DNA of 64,000 nucleotides. It comes from Neobacillus drentensis (lineage in GTDB: Bacteria > Bacillota > Bacilli > Bacillales > Cytobacillaceae). The DNA lies in NCBI RefSeq assembly GCF_021560175.1, contig NZ_CP091110.1, forward strand, positions 5,628,001 through 5,692,000. The letters run 5' to 3'. Shown one piece after another: positions 42,251 through 51,577 of the stretch. Below the pieces are notes generated by a model. It was not told the DNA's origin and searched no databases. It saw nothing but the letters and a program-made list of their open reading frames with translations. The position numbers and the translations under genes are program-made. How positions within the stretch are numbered: position 1 is the first letter of the stretch; each line of letters begins with the position of its first letter.

Positions 42251-43172
42251 ACCATAATTGATCCAGAACAGTTGACTGTGTAAGGTTCGTATCGATGTTA
42301 CAAGTTTTCCCATCTATTCCATATTGCCAGATCGAGATTTTCATATTCTTTGGTGCACCAGGCTGAAAGGCTGGGGCTTTATTTTTCTTAGTGACACCAG
42401 GATCCGGATTACTGCTCCAAAGGATGGTTTGAGTTTGAAGATTTTTATTTTTTGAAACAGCCACTTGATAAGCAGCCGACAGTTGACTATCTGGTGTAAA
42501 AACCCCATAAATCCCTGGCTTATAAGGTGAGCTATTTAAAGTCTCCACCCATCCCCTTATAAAGGCTTCATCGACGGGATATGTTGGTTCTATATCCGCA
42601 AAGATTGCGACTCCCTTAGGTATTCCTATTTTTTGGGCGTAGGCAATTGCCTCCTTGGCCTCTGCTACTCCATTTTGATATCCGACGGCCTCTTTAAAGT
42701 GGTTGAAAATCGGCAGGATCTTGATGCCTTGCTGATGAAGGAAATTGACTTCTTCTTTGGACAAACCGATTGACACGTCGCCCTTTGTCTCTAAATATCT
42801 GCCAAACACAGCCGGTGCGCCGTAGTTGTCCTTTACACACTGCAGGAATGCTTGGTCAACACGAGAAGCGGTGTCTACCCCCCATACAATCGTAGGCTTT
42901 TGTTCTTGAGCTGGTTTATCTTGGGCTTGATTATCCTTAGAGGTTGTATCATTTGGGGGCTGTTGGCCTTGTTTCGTTCCATCTTTGGCTGGTTTACCTT
43001 GTTTGCCTGGATCCTTTTGGGGTTTCACGACTTTGGTTGCAGGAACATCCTGGGCAACTTTTGGAGAATTTACTGGAACTGGAGTAGTATTATGGTGGAA
43101 GAATACAAGAAGTAACGGAAGAACCAGGATGGCAGTTAAAACAATGCTCGAAATCCATTGGGGTCTCTTCAT
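42249..43172 (-). CDS. Membrane-anchored DUF1906 glycoside-hydrolase-like protein
   Basis: 307 residues from ATG 43172, 10 nt after GGAGGG; upstream in-frame ATGs at 43190 and 43181 overlap or touch that site. N-terminal helix (WISSIVLTAILVLPLLLVFF), a Lys/Pro/Gln/Asp-rich linker of about 65 residues (KDPGKQGKPAKDGTKQGQQP), then the DUF1906 domain (IVWGVDTASRVDQAFLQCV; VFGRYL; GVAIFADIEPTYPVDEAFIRGW; ISIWQYGIDGKTCNIDTNL). Likely a cell-surface protein acting on or binding wall polymers. The domain is related to that of the 31385-32302 product. Confidence 0.8.
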   Translation of the reverse strand: MKRPQWISSIVLTAILVLPLLLVFFHHNTTPVPVNSPKVAQDVPATKVVKPQKDPGKQGKPAKDGTKQGQQPPNDTTSKDNQAQDKPAQEQKPTIVWGVDTASRVDQAFLQCVKDNYGAPAVFGRYLETKGDVSIGLSKEEVNFLHQQGIKILPIFNHFKEAVGYQNGVAEAKEAIAYAQKIGIPKGVAIFADIEPTYPVDEAFIRGWVETLNSSPYKPGIYGVFTPDSQLSAAYQVAVSKNKNLQTQTILWSSNPDPGVTKKNKAPAFQPGAPKNMKISIWQYGIDGKTCNIDTNLTQSTVLDQLW

Positions 43173-43245
43173 ATCATCCATTCCCTCCATACGGCAATCT
43201 CAAGAGCCAGTATATTCAGAATGTCATATGAACGTGTGGGCATGG

Positions 43246-43300
43246 CGAAGCAAGGGGACGGTTCTCATGCTTCGGAAGCATGAGAACCGTCCCCTTGTTT
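43246..43300. repeat. REP palindrome after the prohibitin gene
   Basis: GGGGACGGTTCTCATGCTTC / GAAGCATGAGAACCGTCCCC, loopless. Confidence 0.93.
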
Positions 43301-44104
43301 TCATTTCTTCTCAACCCCACTCAAGTCAATAAATGGAGTGGCTCCACCCGTAACACTCGGCAGGCGTCCATCCCACTTTTCGAGAGCCTTTTCTTGAACC
43401 TCAATTTGCTTTAATTGGATTAACTCCGGTGTGACTTCCTGCTTTTTCAATCGCAAGGCCTCTGCTTCTGCGCCAGCTTGGGTGACTTGCTGCTGCGCTT
43501 CAATCTTGATTCGTTCTAAATCCCTTTGAGCCTTTAACGCATTTTGTTCAGCTGTTTGTTTCAATTCAATCGCTTTATTGAATTCCTCACTAAAGGCAAA
43601 CTCTTTAATATTGATATCTTCTAGAAACATATAATACTTTGTTAACTTTGTGGCCAGCATCTCCTTCACTTTAGCTGACACTTCTGGACGTTTGGAAATT
43701 AGCTCTTCGGCGGTATATTGAGCTGTCACTGCCTTTAATGACTCAGCGATGGCAGGGTCGACGATACGAGAACGATAATCAGGACCGATTTCTTGGTATA
43801 GCTTATTGACGGCACCTGGATCAACCGAAAAATTGACAGCCACGTTAGCTGTGACCATTTGTAAATCCTTTGAAGCGGCTGTTTGAGAACTTTCTTCTTT
43901 TTGGACTCGAACCTCCACCTGTTCCACATTTTGAATGAACGGTATCTTAAAGTGAAAGCCTTCCGTTAAAATCGTTGACTTGACTGCCCCTAATTGCAAT
44001 AAGACCCCTCGATTTCCAGATGCCACCGTAGTGCCCGAAAAAATAAAAAGCACGACCACCACCACTACGATCAAGCCGCTTACCATTAATTTGCTGTTTC
44101 TCAT
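43301..44104 (-). CDS. Prohibitin-type SPFH protein
   Basis: 267 residues. Single N-terminal helix (LMVSGLIVVVVVVLFIFSG), SPFH domain (VASGNRGVLLQLGAVKSTILTEGFHFKIPFIQNVEQVEVRVQKEE) and a C-terminal coiled coil (AFSEEFNKAIELKQTAEQNALKAQRDLERIKIEAQQQVTQAG). This is closer to prohibitins than to the slipin at 38259. Such proteins form large membrane assemblies that protect or compartmentalise membrane enzymes. A GA-rich ribosome-binding site precedes the ATG. REP copies flank both ends. Confidence 0.88.
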   Translation of the reverse strand: MRNSKLMVSGLIVVVVVVLFIFSGTTVASGNRGVLLQLGAVKSTILTEGFHFKIPFIQNVEQVEVRVQKEESSQTAASKDLQMVTANVAVNFSVDPGAVNKLYQEIGPDYRSRIVDPAIAESLKAVTAQYTAEELISKRPEVSAKVKEMLATKLTKYYMFLEDINIKEFAFSEEFNKAIELKQTAEQNALKAQRDLERIKIEAQQQVTQAGAEAEALRLKKQEVTPELIQLKQIEVQEKALEKWDGRLPSVTGGATPFIDLSGVEKK

Positions 44105-44134
44105 GATGCCTCCCCCCTCCTCTTAAGACTATAT

Positions 44135-44190
44135 GAGCAAAGGGACGGTTCTCATGCTTATTTCGAAGCATGAGAACCGTCCCCTTGCAC
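44135..44190. repeat. REP palindrome at the 3' end of the RAYT gene
   Basis: GGGACGGTTCTCATGCTTA / TTCGAAGCATGAGAACCGTCCC. On the minus strand it supplies the terminal codons and stop of the transposase gene. Confidence 0.93.
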
Positions 44191-44964
44191 CTTAAATATC
44201 AGACTGGCCGACAGACCCAAAATTCTAGCAGCCTGCCGCTGTGACAAACCTCTGATATTTTTGATTTCTCGTAACAGCTCATCTCTTTGCAGCCTAGGTA
44301 AGCTCTTTACCTGAGCGATCTCAATTGTACTAAGTATTTTCTTTATTTCTATTCTTGCCTCTTCATCCGTAAATCTTCTTCTATAGATCTCTTGTTCATC
44401 CAGAAAATTTCCTTTAGCATCCTGCTCATTGAATTCAATGAACCGAGCTTTGGCTAAGGATGAATCGTCCGAAAACAACTTGAGGATATAATCGGTATCA
44501 TACAGCTTTTTGGGAAAAGGCTGTTTCCCATAGTACCCTGGACAGCTGCTCCACCTCCAATCATTGACTCTGTCCACCATTCCCGCTTTTACAGGATTTT
44601 GATGAATGTATCGAACTACATTTAACAAACCCAGAAAACTGTCTATACAAATACTTCTAAATCGATCCTGAAAAAGGTGGCCGGTTGTTTGATATTTATC
44701 GTTATAATAAGAAACAAAGCTTACGCCAACCCGTTTCATGGTAATCGAAAGGGTTTCATTACCTTCTTTCACAAGCAGATGGACATGGTTACCCATTAAA
44801 CACCAAGCATAGATATCCACTTCCGCTTTCATTTTATATTTCTCGACAATACTAAGAAATCTTAGGCAGTCTTCCTCATCATGGAATAGTTCCTGTCGAT
44901 TCGCTCCTCTCAACATGACATGGTAAATACCGCTGCGACTCTTCTCGCGAGCAACTCGAGGCAT
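44158..44964 (-). CDS. REP-associated tyrosine transposase (RAYT, TnpA-REP family)
   Basis: 268 residues from ATG 44964. The Y1/HUH transposase core is intact: PRVAREKSRSGIYHVMLRGANRQELF at the N-terminus, the HUH motif HVH (60-62) in CLMGNHVHLLVK and the catalytic Tyr119 in VVRYIHQNPVKAGMV. A C-terminal extension holds a helix-turn-helix-like segment (LLREIKNIRGLSQRQAARILGLSASLIF). RAYTs are IS200/IS605-related enzymes that recognise REP hairpins as single strands. The last residues GDGSHASK and the stop come from a REP copy. A single-copy gene within a dense REP field; no second transposase gene. Confidence 0.9.
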   Translation of the reverse strand: MPRVAREKSRSGIYHVMLRGANRQELFHDEEDCLRFLSIVEKYKMKAEVDIYAWCLMGNHVHLLVKEGNETLSITMKRVGVSFVSYYNDKYQTTGHLFQDRFRSICIDSFLGLLNVVRYIHQNPVKAGMVDRVNDWRWSSCPGYYGKQPFPKKLYDTDYILKLFSDDSSLAKARFIEFNEQDAKGNFLDEQEIYRRRFTDEEARIEIKKILSTIEIAQVKSLPRLQRDELLREIKNIRGLSQRQAARILGLSASLIFKVQGDGSHASK

Positions 44965-45229
44965 CTTGATCACCACTTACCAAAGATAAATTTTTTATAG
45001 CATTTGAAAAAAAGAAAGGGAATAAAAAATAAGAATCGGGGGAAACAAACTATTGGTTAATAAATGGAGCTTTTTGAATCAATGTGAAGTTTACATAAAA
45101 TTTGAGTGAAGTAAGATAGAAAGGTTGGAAGAGGACTTTCCAATGTTTCCGGGTTTGTAGGATAATTATACAAATCTATCATATACTAAATTATCAAACC
45201 TTTCATCACAAATTTAATATAAAAAATAA
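44965..45229. other. Intergenic region between RAYT and LOG genes
   Basis: AT-rich, with the RAYT start on the left and a REP half copy at its right end. I see no ORF or clear hairpin. Confidence 0.4.
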
Positions 45230-45257
45230 GAAGCAAAAGAACCGTCCCTTTGCTTCG
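45230..45257. repeat. REP half copy (right arm) before the LOG gene
   Basis: GAAGCAAAAGAACCGTCCC followed by TTTGCTTC; it ends 1-2 nt before the AAAAGGAG ribosome-binding site of the LOG gene. Confidence 0.88.
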
Positions 45258-45272
45258 AAAAGGAGTCCGTTC

Positions 45273-45839
45273 ATGAAACGAATAGCAGTTTATTGCGGTT
45301 CAAGTTTTGGTGCTTCAGAGGATTATAAGCTTGGAGCGATGGAGTTAGGAAAAGAGTTAGCGAAACGGAAGATGACTTTAGTTTACGGTGGTTCTAGTAA
45401 TGGCTTGATGGGGGCTGTTGCAGATACGGTATTGCATGAAGGCGGGCAAGTCATTGGCGTTATCCCAAAAGTGCTAGGCGACCGTGAAATTTCACATACC
45501 GGGTTAACACAATTATTTACCGTTAGCACCATGCATGAGCGAAAAGCAAAAATGGCAGAATTAGCCGATGGATTTGTGGTCCTGCCTGGAGGAACCGGAA
45601 CATTAGAAGAGTTCTTTGAAATATTCACTTGGGGTCAGATTGGACTGCATCAAAAACCATGTGGCTTGCTGAACATTCAGCACTACTATGACCCGCTCAT
45701 CAGCTTATTCGACCACATGTTCAACCAGAAATTCCTCCAAGAAAAATTCCGCTCCATGCTCTTAATCGAAGAAAAACCAGCTGCACTCATCGACCAATTC
45801 TACCATTACGTAGCACCGACAATAAAATCATATGATTAA
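45273..45839 (+). CDS. LOG-family phosphoribohydrolase
   Basis: 188 residues, full length. N-terminal Rossmann motif RIAVYCGSSFGA, HERKAKMAELADGFVVLPGGTGTLEEFFE with the family PGGxGTxxE signature and catalytic Arg/Glu. LOG proteins hydrolyse cytokinin-type or other nucleoside 5'-monophosphates to base and ribose 5-phosphate; older databases call them lysine decarboxylases, which is wrong for this motif. AAAAGGAG precedes the ATG. The gene is enclosed by two single REP arms in opposite orientation. Confidence 0.9.
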   Translation: MKRIAVYCGSSFGASEDYKLGAMELGKELAKRKMTLVYGGSSNGLMGAVADTVLHEGGQVIGVIPKVLGDREISHTGLTQLFTVSTMHERKAKMAELADGFVVLPGGTGTLEEFFEIFTWGQIGLHQKPCGLLNIQHYYDPLISLFDHMFNQKFLQEKFRSMLLIEEKPAALIDQFYHYVAPTIKSYD

Positions 45840-45869
45840 GAAGCATGGGGACGGTTCTCATGCTTCCTT
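45840..45869. repeat. REP half copy (left arm) after the LOG gene
   Basis: AAGCATGGGGACGGTTCTC followed by ATGCTTCC, starting at the base after the stop. Confidence 0.9.
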
Positions 45870-45906
45870 CAAATATAAATGGTCAAAATTGGTTTATGTA
45901 AAAATG

Positions 45907-45935
45907 TTGAATATATAAACATTTTTTTGTATAAT
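45907..45935 (+). promoter_or_regulatory. Sigma-A promoter of small RNA A
   Basis: TTGAAT (45907-45912), 17 nt, TATAAT (45930-45935). Confidence 0.75.
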
Positions 45936-45941
45936 TATTCT

Positions 45942-46025
45942 GGGTTGGATGGTAAATGTGTACATCACTGTATTTAGCGTAGGTGGGGCTGATACAAATT
46001 AAAGCAAGAGCTCTTTGGCTCTTTT
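45942..46025 (+). ncRNA. Small transcript A (paralogue of 60688-60780)
   Basis: An ~84-nt unit begins after a consensus promoter and ends in AAGAGC...GCTCTTTT. The core GCGTAGGTGGGGCTGATAC is shared with copy B, as is GGATGG-AAA-GTG--CATCA. Two stems: GATG/CATC, and GTAT-TAGC/GCTG-ATAC, where a T-G pair replaces the C-G of copy B. It could also encode MVNVYITVFSVGGADTN from ATG 45949, but no ribosome-binding site is present. Identity unknown. Confidence 0.6.
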
Positions 46026-46068
46026 AACGAGTAAAATCTTACTGTATATAATTGAATTTTTATGAAAT

Positions 46069-46113
46069 AAAAAGCCGCCATTAACATTGAAAACGTTAAT
46101 GCCGGCTTTATTT
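46069..46113. terminator. Terminator of the galactoside operon
   Basis: AAAGCCGCCATTAAC...GTTAATGCCGGCTTTATTT, long stem downstream of the alpha-galactosidase gene. Confidence 0.85.
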
Positions 46114-46137
46114 ATGAAATCTAGGAGAATTACGGGG

Positions 46138-46190
46138 AAGCACAGGGACGGTTCTCATGCTTCGGAAGCAAGAGAACCGTCCCTATGCGT
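46138..46190. repeat. REP palindrome after the alpha-galactosidase gene
   Basis: AGGGACGGTTCTCATGCTTC / GAAGCAAGAGAACCGTCCCT. Confidence 0.92.
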
Positions 46191-46194
46191 CTTT

Positions 46195-48417
46195 CTATCT
46201 ACTCTTTACATAAAAAACCTCTGATTGGAAGTCTCCGCCGCGCAGGGCTTGTTTGCTATTGGCACCATTAAATTCGGTTGGGAGCGGCAGACCCACTTGC
46301 ATTAGCTCATCTCCATAGTAGTCTCTTCCTTCTGCTTGATAGATTCTCCCTTCGTCTAATCCGCTTAAACGTAAGGTCTGATGTTTCCGTCCATTTGGTG
46401 TAGCCAAAACTTTATAGTACCCTACCAGCGCCTCGGATTGATCCGGACTTACCACCATCCAAGCGGTCTCATTCCCCTCAAACGGACTTAACAGGCGATA
46501 AAACTGGCCATCACGGATTAAGCTGCGGTGTTGTTTATAAAAAGCCACCTGCTCCTCAATTTCCTCCCGTTCTTCTTCCGATAACAACAACGGATTTAAT
46601 TCATAGCCAAAGGTACCAAAATAAGCGGTATTGGCCCTCGTCGATAAAGGCGTCTCCCGTAAGGTTTGGTGATTCGGAACAGCCGACACATGAGAACCCA
46701 TACTATAAATTGGATAAGCAAAAGATGTACCATATTGGATCTTCAATCTTTCCACCGCATCCGTATCATCACTCGTCCATGCCTGCGGCGCGTAATACAT
46801 CATCCCAGGGTCAAAACGTCCCCCTCCGCCGGCACAGGACTCAAATAACACGTGCGGAAACTCACTAGTCAGTCGCTCATAAAGACGGTACACCCCTAAA
46901 ATATAACGATGGAAAAACTCTCCCTGCTGGCGGGCAGATAAGACTTGCGAAAAAGCCTCCGTAATATTTCGATTCATATCCCACTTAATATACGAAAGAT
47001 TCGTCCGCTTCATGATATCGGACATCTTCTCATAAATATAATCGACAATCTCAGGTCTCGAAAAATCAAGCACAAGCTGGTTCCGCCCCAGCGTATAGGA
47101 CTGACCCGGCACCCCGACAGCCCAGTCCGGATGCTCTCTAAACAACTCACTATTAGGACTAATCATCTCCGGCTCAAACCAAAGCCCAAACTTCATGCCC
47201 GTTTCCGAAATCTTCGCCGCTAAACTTTCCAGACCATCAGGCAGCTTATCAAAATCGACGTGCCAATCCCCCAATGAGGAAGTATCGTCATTTCGTTTGC
47301 CAAACCAGCCATCATCCAGGACAAACAACTCGATCCCTAATTCACTCGCTGACCTGGCAATATCCACGAGTTTTTCTTCATTAAAATCAAAATAAGTCGC
47401 TTCCCAGTTGTTAATCAAAATCGGACGATCTTCCGTCTTCCACTGCTTTGGAATCAAATGTTGACGATAAAGCGTATGGAAAGCCTGGCTCATCCCGTTC
47501 AAACCTTGATCCGAGTAAACCATAACCACTTCCGGTGTTTGAAAGCTTTCAGCCGGCTGCAGATTCCACTTGAAACCCATTGGGTGAATTCCGACTGTCA
47601 GCCGGGCCATGTCATAATGGTCCACCTCTACCTGCATCAAAAAATTGCTGCTATAAACAAAGTTAAAGCCGTATACTTCCCCTGTATCCTCGGTAGCAGC
47701 TGGCCGTTTAAGGGCTAAAAACGGATTATGATGGTGCGAGCTGGCTCCGCGCAGACTGGAAATCGATTGAATGCCCATTTCCAAGCTCCGCTCCTTCACC
47801 TGCCGTTCCCTCGACCAAGTCCCCGCTAAATGGGTAAATATAAACTCTTTATCAGGCAGGTCGACTGATGCCCCCATTAACCGATCAATCACCAAATTCC
47901 CTGTTCCTTCATTTTTTAAAGAAGCACTTCTTGTGATCACCGGTTGATCTCGAAAAATCGTATAATGAAGCGTCAATTCCGCCTGTAAAAATTGATCTCT
48001 CAAGACAATTTGGAGTGTGCTCGCTTCCTCATCATCGTTAACATAGGTGGAAGGCAGCCCTTCAAGCCGAGGTTTCCCCTCAACAATTTTAAAAGAATCA
48101 TAGATAAAATTAGGGACATGCGGGACATCTTCTTTCCCGACACTGATTGCAGGTTCCCGAAAATCAGAGTTCCCATAGGCCGGATATTCTTGACGCAGCG
48201 TTTCTAAACTAAACGCAGGGTCATCTTCATACGGATGACAGCTGGCAGGGGTAGGAACATCATACGTTTGCAAATGGGAAAAATCACTTCGGTGCCTTAA
48301 CGCCTTCCCATAATAAAGATGACCCAGCTGGCCATTTTTCATCACATGAAAAATATAGCTAACCTTGCCGTTGGTTAAATGAAATTGATTGTTTTCTTGA
48401 TTAGTATATATGAACAT
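46195..48417 (-). CDS. Alpha-galactosidase (GH36)
   Basis: 740 residues from ATG 48417 (AAGGTGAC upstream; the frame extends to 48438). Full-length GH36: an N-terminal beta-sandwich (PAISVGKEDVPHVP), a TIM barrel with NNWEATYFDFNEEKL, FVLDDGWFG, the nucleophile Asp in YIKWDMNRNITE and the acid/base Asp in SCAGGGGRFDPGMMYYAPQAWTSDDTDA. It hydrolyses alpha-1,6-galactosides such as melibiose and raffinose; no signal peptide, so intracellular. Last gene of the galactoside operon, separated from lacZ by a hairpin. Confidence 0.93.
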   Translation of the reverse strand: MFIYTNQENNQFHLTNGKVSYIFHVMKNGQLGHLYYGKALRHRSDFSHLQTYDVPTPASCHPYEDDPAFSLETLRQEYPAYGNSDFREPAISVGKEDVPHVPNFIYDSFKIVEGKPRLEGLPSTYVNDDEEASTLQIVLRDQFLQAELTLHYTIFRDQPVITRSASLKNEGTGNLVIDRLMGASVDLPDKEFIFTHLAGTWSRERQVKERSLEMGIQSISSLRGASSHHHNPFLALKRPAATEDTGEVYGFNFVYSSNFLMQVEVDHYDMARLTVGIHPMGFKWNLQPAESFQTPEVVMVYSDQGLNGMSQAFHTLYRQHLIPKQWKTEDRPILINNWEATYFDFNEEKLVDIARSASELGIELFVLDDGWFGKRNDDTSSLGDWHVDFDKLPDGLESLAAKISETGMKFGLWFEPEMISPNSELFREHPDWAVGVPGQSYTLGRNQLVLDFSRPEIVDYIYEKMSDIMKRTNLSYIKWDMNRNITEAFSQVLSARQQGEFFHRYILGVYRLYERLTSEFPHVLFESCAGGGGRFDPGMMYYAPQAWTSDDTDAVERLKIQYGTSFAYPIYSMGSHVSAVPNHQTLRETPLSTRANTAYFGTFGYELNPLLLSEEEREEIEEQVAFYKQHRSLIRDGQFYRLLSPFEGNETAWMVVSPDQSEALVGYYKVLATPNGRKHQTLRLSGLDEGRIYQAEGRDYYGDELMQVGLPLPTEFNGANSKQALRGGDFQSEVFYVKSR

Positions 48418-48457
48418 AAAAAGCGTCACCTTCTCCAAAATGATATAACTACAAGTG

Positions 48458-48487
48458 AAGAGTCCCTCAGATTGCGGGACTCTTCCA
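48458..48487 (-). other. Intercistronic hairpin between lacZ and the alpha-galactosidase gene
   Basis: GAAGAGTCCC / GGGACTCTTC, perfect 10-bp stem without a U-run. Probably an mRNA-processing or stability element rather than a terminator. Confidence 0.55.
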
Positions 48488-48492
48488 TAGTG

Positions 48493-51400
48493 TTAAACTC
48501 TTTGAATCATAAACTCAAATTCGATATTTTCATTGGCTTTAATCAGGTGTTCCTCGTGTACCGGTGCTCCCCAGCTATCGTCACCGCCAACCCCCATCTG
48601 CCGGCCGGCCACCGTGACAACGGTATAATGAACATTCGGAAGCTCATACACATGCTGTGCATTCTCTAGTTCGAAAGCGGTATAGGGGGAGAAATTGCAC
48701 TCCAACGGCTTGCCCACAGAAGAAATTCGCAGACCACGTCCGTTTTCATTCGTCACACTCACTCTGCGGACTCCAGTGCGATTTCCAGACTCCTGCGGCA
48801 TCACATAGCTTGATAGATTATCAGTTACTTGATTTTTAAAGATCCCAAGCCTTGCTCCCATCGCACGGTCCGAATAATTCTCTTCCGGACCCATCGCGTA
48901 CCACTCCAGCTGGTTGTAATCAGCCGGTACCTTGAACGACACCGCAAAAATTGGCAGCTGCGGCAGATTCTCAGCTCCTTTATAAGCTGACTTCACTTGA
49001 ACATTTCCATCTGGATACACGGTGTACACCGTCTTCACCTCAATCTCGCTGTTAATTGAGAATTGATACGTAAACGCAACTCGTACTTGACTACTGCTTT
49101 CTTCTACTTGGAAATCGACACATTTCCTTGCCAGGCTGGCCGCATACCAAAGACCGGAATGGAAGCTTTGCGAATAGCCGCGGTCATTATCTGTCGTCGC
49201 TCTCCAGAATAAGGGAGCCGGTGGAAGAGCAATCATTTCTCTTCCTGCATAATTCAAGGAAACAAGACTTCCCACCGCTTTTGAAAACATAACAGTGAAA
49301 TCTCTGCCGTGAACGCCAATGTTCACATCACCATGCGCGACCCGCAGTTCTCCTTTTACAGGAGCTTCCTCTTTCGCACCTACTTGATAAACAAATTGTC
49401 CAAACGCAATCTCATATCCTGCTTCTGCCCATAAGGTGCTTTCTTTCAACTTGAGTGAAGTTTGAACACAATATTCACCGGACTCAGCTGCGATGTCTTT
49501 AGGCAGTGCAAACTCGAAACGTCCCTCGCTTTGCGGTGCCACACTGGCTGAAAGTCTGTTTCGATAGACTTCCCTGCCCTCTAGGAATAGAACATATTCC
49601 AATTCAAAGGCATCCGTATTCGAGAAAAGACTCTCATTTTTAACCGTAACCCCCGTCTGATTTGGCCGCAGTTTAAAGTCTTGATATAAAAATTTCACTT
49701 CCTGCATCTTTGGTGAAAGTTCACGGTTTGCATACACAATTCCATTTGTACAAAAACCATAATCGGTCGGACGATCGCCGAAATCTCCGCCGTAAGCAAG
49801 GTATTGATGACCGTAGCGGTCTTTTTTATAGAGCGATTGATCGATATAATCCCAAATAAATCCACCTTGATACATCGGATACTTCTGTTCTAAATCCGTG
49901 TACTTGTACATACCCCCAAGCGAATTCCCCATCGCATGCATGTACTCACAGCTGATGTACGGCTTCTCCGGATTTTCGGTTAAATATTTTTCAATATCGA
50001 CCGGCTTTGCATACATCCGGCTTTCTATATCACTGGTTGCATTATAGTCACGGTTATGGAAAACTCCCTCATAATGCACCAGGCGGCTTGGATCTGTGCT
50101 CCTAAAATAATTCGATACGTTTTGAATCACTTCACCTGCATAGGACTCATTCCCACAAGACCAAATTAAGATGGAAGGATGATTCTTGTCCCGCTCCACC
50201 ATGGAAATCGCGCGGTCCATGACAATGTCTTGCCATTCCGGCTTATTCCCTGGAACATTCCAAGAAGGTTCGACCGCCCCCATCTTTTGCCAAGATCCGT
50301 GCGTTTCAAGATTCATTTCATCAATCACATAAACCCCATACTCGTCGCATAGCTCGTACCAATAGCTCTGATTTGGATAATGAGACGTACGAACTGCATT
50401 AATGTTATGACGCTTTAACGTTTTAATATCCCATAACATATCTTCTTTTGTAATCGCCCGTCCGCTTCTTGGGTTAAATTCATGACGATTCACCCCTTTG
50501 AACACGATCCGCTCCCCATTGAGGCGCATCACTTTATCCACCAGTTCAAATCTTCTAAAACCAAGCTTCTGCGGCACCACCTCGACCAGCTGGCCCGCTT
50601 CATTAAACAGCTGCACATATAATTGGTATAGATAAGGACGTTCAGCGCTCCACAATTCCGGTTTATCAATATTCATGGTGAACGAACATTGGTCATCCGC
50701 CTCTTCGACATTGGCGAACGCAACCATTTCACCATTTTGATTGAACAATTCAGCCATAACACTTGAAGACCCCGAACCTCGCAGCTTTAAGTCTGCGGTT
50801 AACGTCCCTTTTGAAAAAGTAGCGTCTAACTCCGGACGGACATGTAAATCAGCCACATGAATTTCCGGTACGGTATATAGGTAAACATCACGGAAGATCC
50901 CCGAAAACCGCCAAAAATCCTGATCTTCAAGCCAGCTTCCCGTACTTCTTTGGTACACTTCTACCGCCAGCTTGTTCTCTCCCTCTGTTAAAAAAGCGGT
51001 AAGCTCAAACTCTGCCGGTGTAAAGGAATCCTCACTGTAGCCGACAAACTCTCCGTTCAGCCAAACATAGAAAGCCGACTCTACACCTTGAAAGGAAATA
51101 TAAACCGGCTTCTTTTCCATATTGGCTGGAACCGTAAAAGTTTTTACATAGCTGCCCACAGGATTATGGTCCGTCGGAATTTCTGGCGGGCGGATCTCGT
51201 TATGTCCATCCCACGGGTACATCGTATTCACATATTGCGGCTGACCGTAACCCTGGAGTTGAATGTGGCCAGGAACGGTAATATTCCCCCATCCAGAAAC
51301 ATTAAAATCTAGTTTATAAAAATCTTCCGGACGGTTGTCTGGATTAACCGCATAATGAAATTTCCAGTCGCCATTTAACGAATGGCGCAGTTTCATTGGA

Positions 51401-51513
51401 GCCGCGCTTTTTGCTTCATCCATCGTCTCGTAGTATCGATGGTCAGAATGTGCGGGAAGACGATTGACCGCAAATACATTTAAATCCGTAAGCCAATTAG
51501 TAGTTGGAATCAT
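48493..51513 (-). CDS. lacZ: Beta-galactosidase (GH2, LacZ type)
   Basis: 1006 residues from ATG 51513, which follows AAAGGGG. The open frame reaches 51621, but those 36 codons fall partly in a tandem repeat. LacZ architecture: sugar-binding domain (SLNGDWKFHYAVNPDNRPEDFY), immunoglobulin-like domains, TIM barrel with the acid/base Glu in ILIWSCGNESYAGE and the nucleophile Glu in ISCEYMHAMGNSLGG, and the C-terminal small-chain domain. Cytoplasmic. Converts lactose or beta-galacto-oligosaccharides to galactose. Operon partner of an ABC importer. Confidence 0.95.
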   Translation of the reverse strand: MIPTTNWLTDLNVFAVNRLPAHSDHRYYETMDEAKSAAPMKLRHSLNGDWKFHYAVNPDNRPEDFYKLDFNVSGWGNITVPGHIQLQGYGQPQYVNTMYPWDGHNEIRPPEIPTDHNPVGSYVKTFTVPANMEKKPVYISFQGVESAFYVWLNGEFVGYSEDSFTPAEFELTAFLTEGENKLAVEVYQRSTGSWLEDQDFWRFSGIFRDVYLYTVPEIHVADLHVRPELDATFSKGTLTADLKLRGSGSSSVMAELFNQNGEMVAFANVEEADDQCSFTMNIDKPELWSAERPYLYQLYVQLFNEAGQLVEVVPQKLGFRRFELVDKVMRLNGERIVFKGVNRHEFNPRSGRAITKEDMLWDIKTLKRHNINAVRTSHYPNQSYWYELCDEYGVYVIDEMNLETHGSWQKMGAVEPSWNVPGNKPEWQDIVMDRAISMVERDKNHPSILIWSCGNESYAGEVIQNVSNYFRSTDPSRLVHYEGVFHNRDYNATSDIESRMYAKPVDIEKYLTENPEKPYISCEYMHAMGNSLGGMYKYTDLEQKYPMYQGGFIWDYIDQSLYKKDRYGHQYLAYGGDFGDRPTDYGFCTNGIVYANRELSPKMQEVKFLYQDFKLRPNQTGVTVKNESLFSNTDAFELEYVLFLEGREVYRNRLSASVAPQSEGRFEFALPKDIAAESGEYCVQTSLKLKESTLWAEAGYEIAFGQFVYQVGAKEEAPVKGELRVAHGDVNIGVHGRDFTVMFSKAVGSLVSLNYAGREMIALPPAPLFWRATTDNDRGYSQSFHSGLWYAASLARKCVDFQVEESSSQVRVAFTYQFSINSEIEVKTVYTVYPDGNVQVKSAYKGAENLPQLPIFAVSFKVPADYNQLEWYAMGPEENYSDRAMGARLGIFKNQVTDNLSSYVMPQESGNRTGVRRVSVTNENGRGLRISSVGKPLECNFSPYTAFELENAQHVYELPNVHYTVVTVAGRQMGVGGDDSWGAPVHEEHLIKANENIEFEFMIQRV

Positions 51514-51577
51514 TTTATCTTTTACCCCTTTTAATTTTTGGTTCTGTTTTGATTGAAGCTGCTTTTCATTTACCAAA

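Noticed and set aside
45273..45839. Lysine decarboxylase
   Set aside because: The PGGxGTxxE motif identifies the LOG nucleotide phosphoribohydrolase family; no PLP-binding features are present.
45949..46000. Short peptide gene in small transcript A
   Set aside because: Both paralogues have an aligned ATG frame, but no ribosome-binding site, first- and second-position changes are as frequent as third-position ones, and frame B runs through its terminator. Kept only as an alternative.
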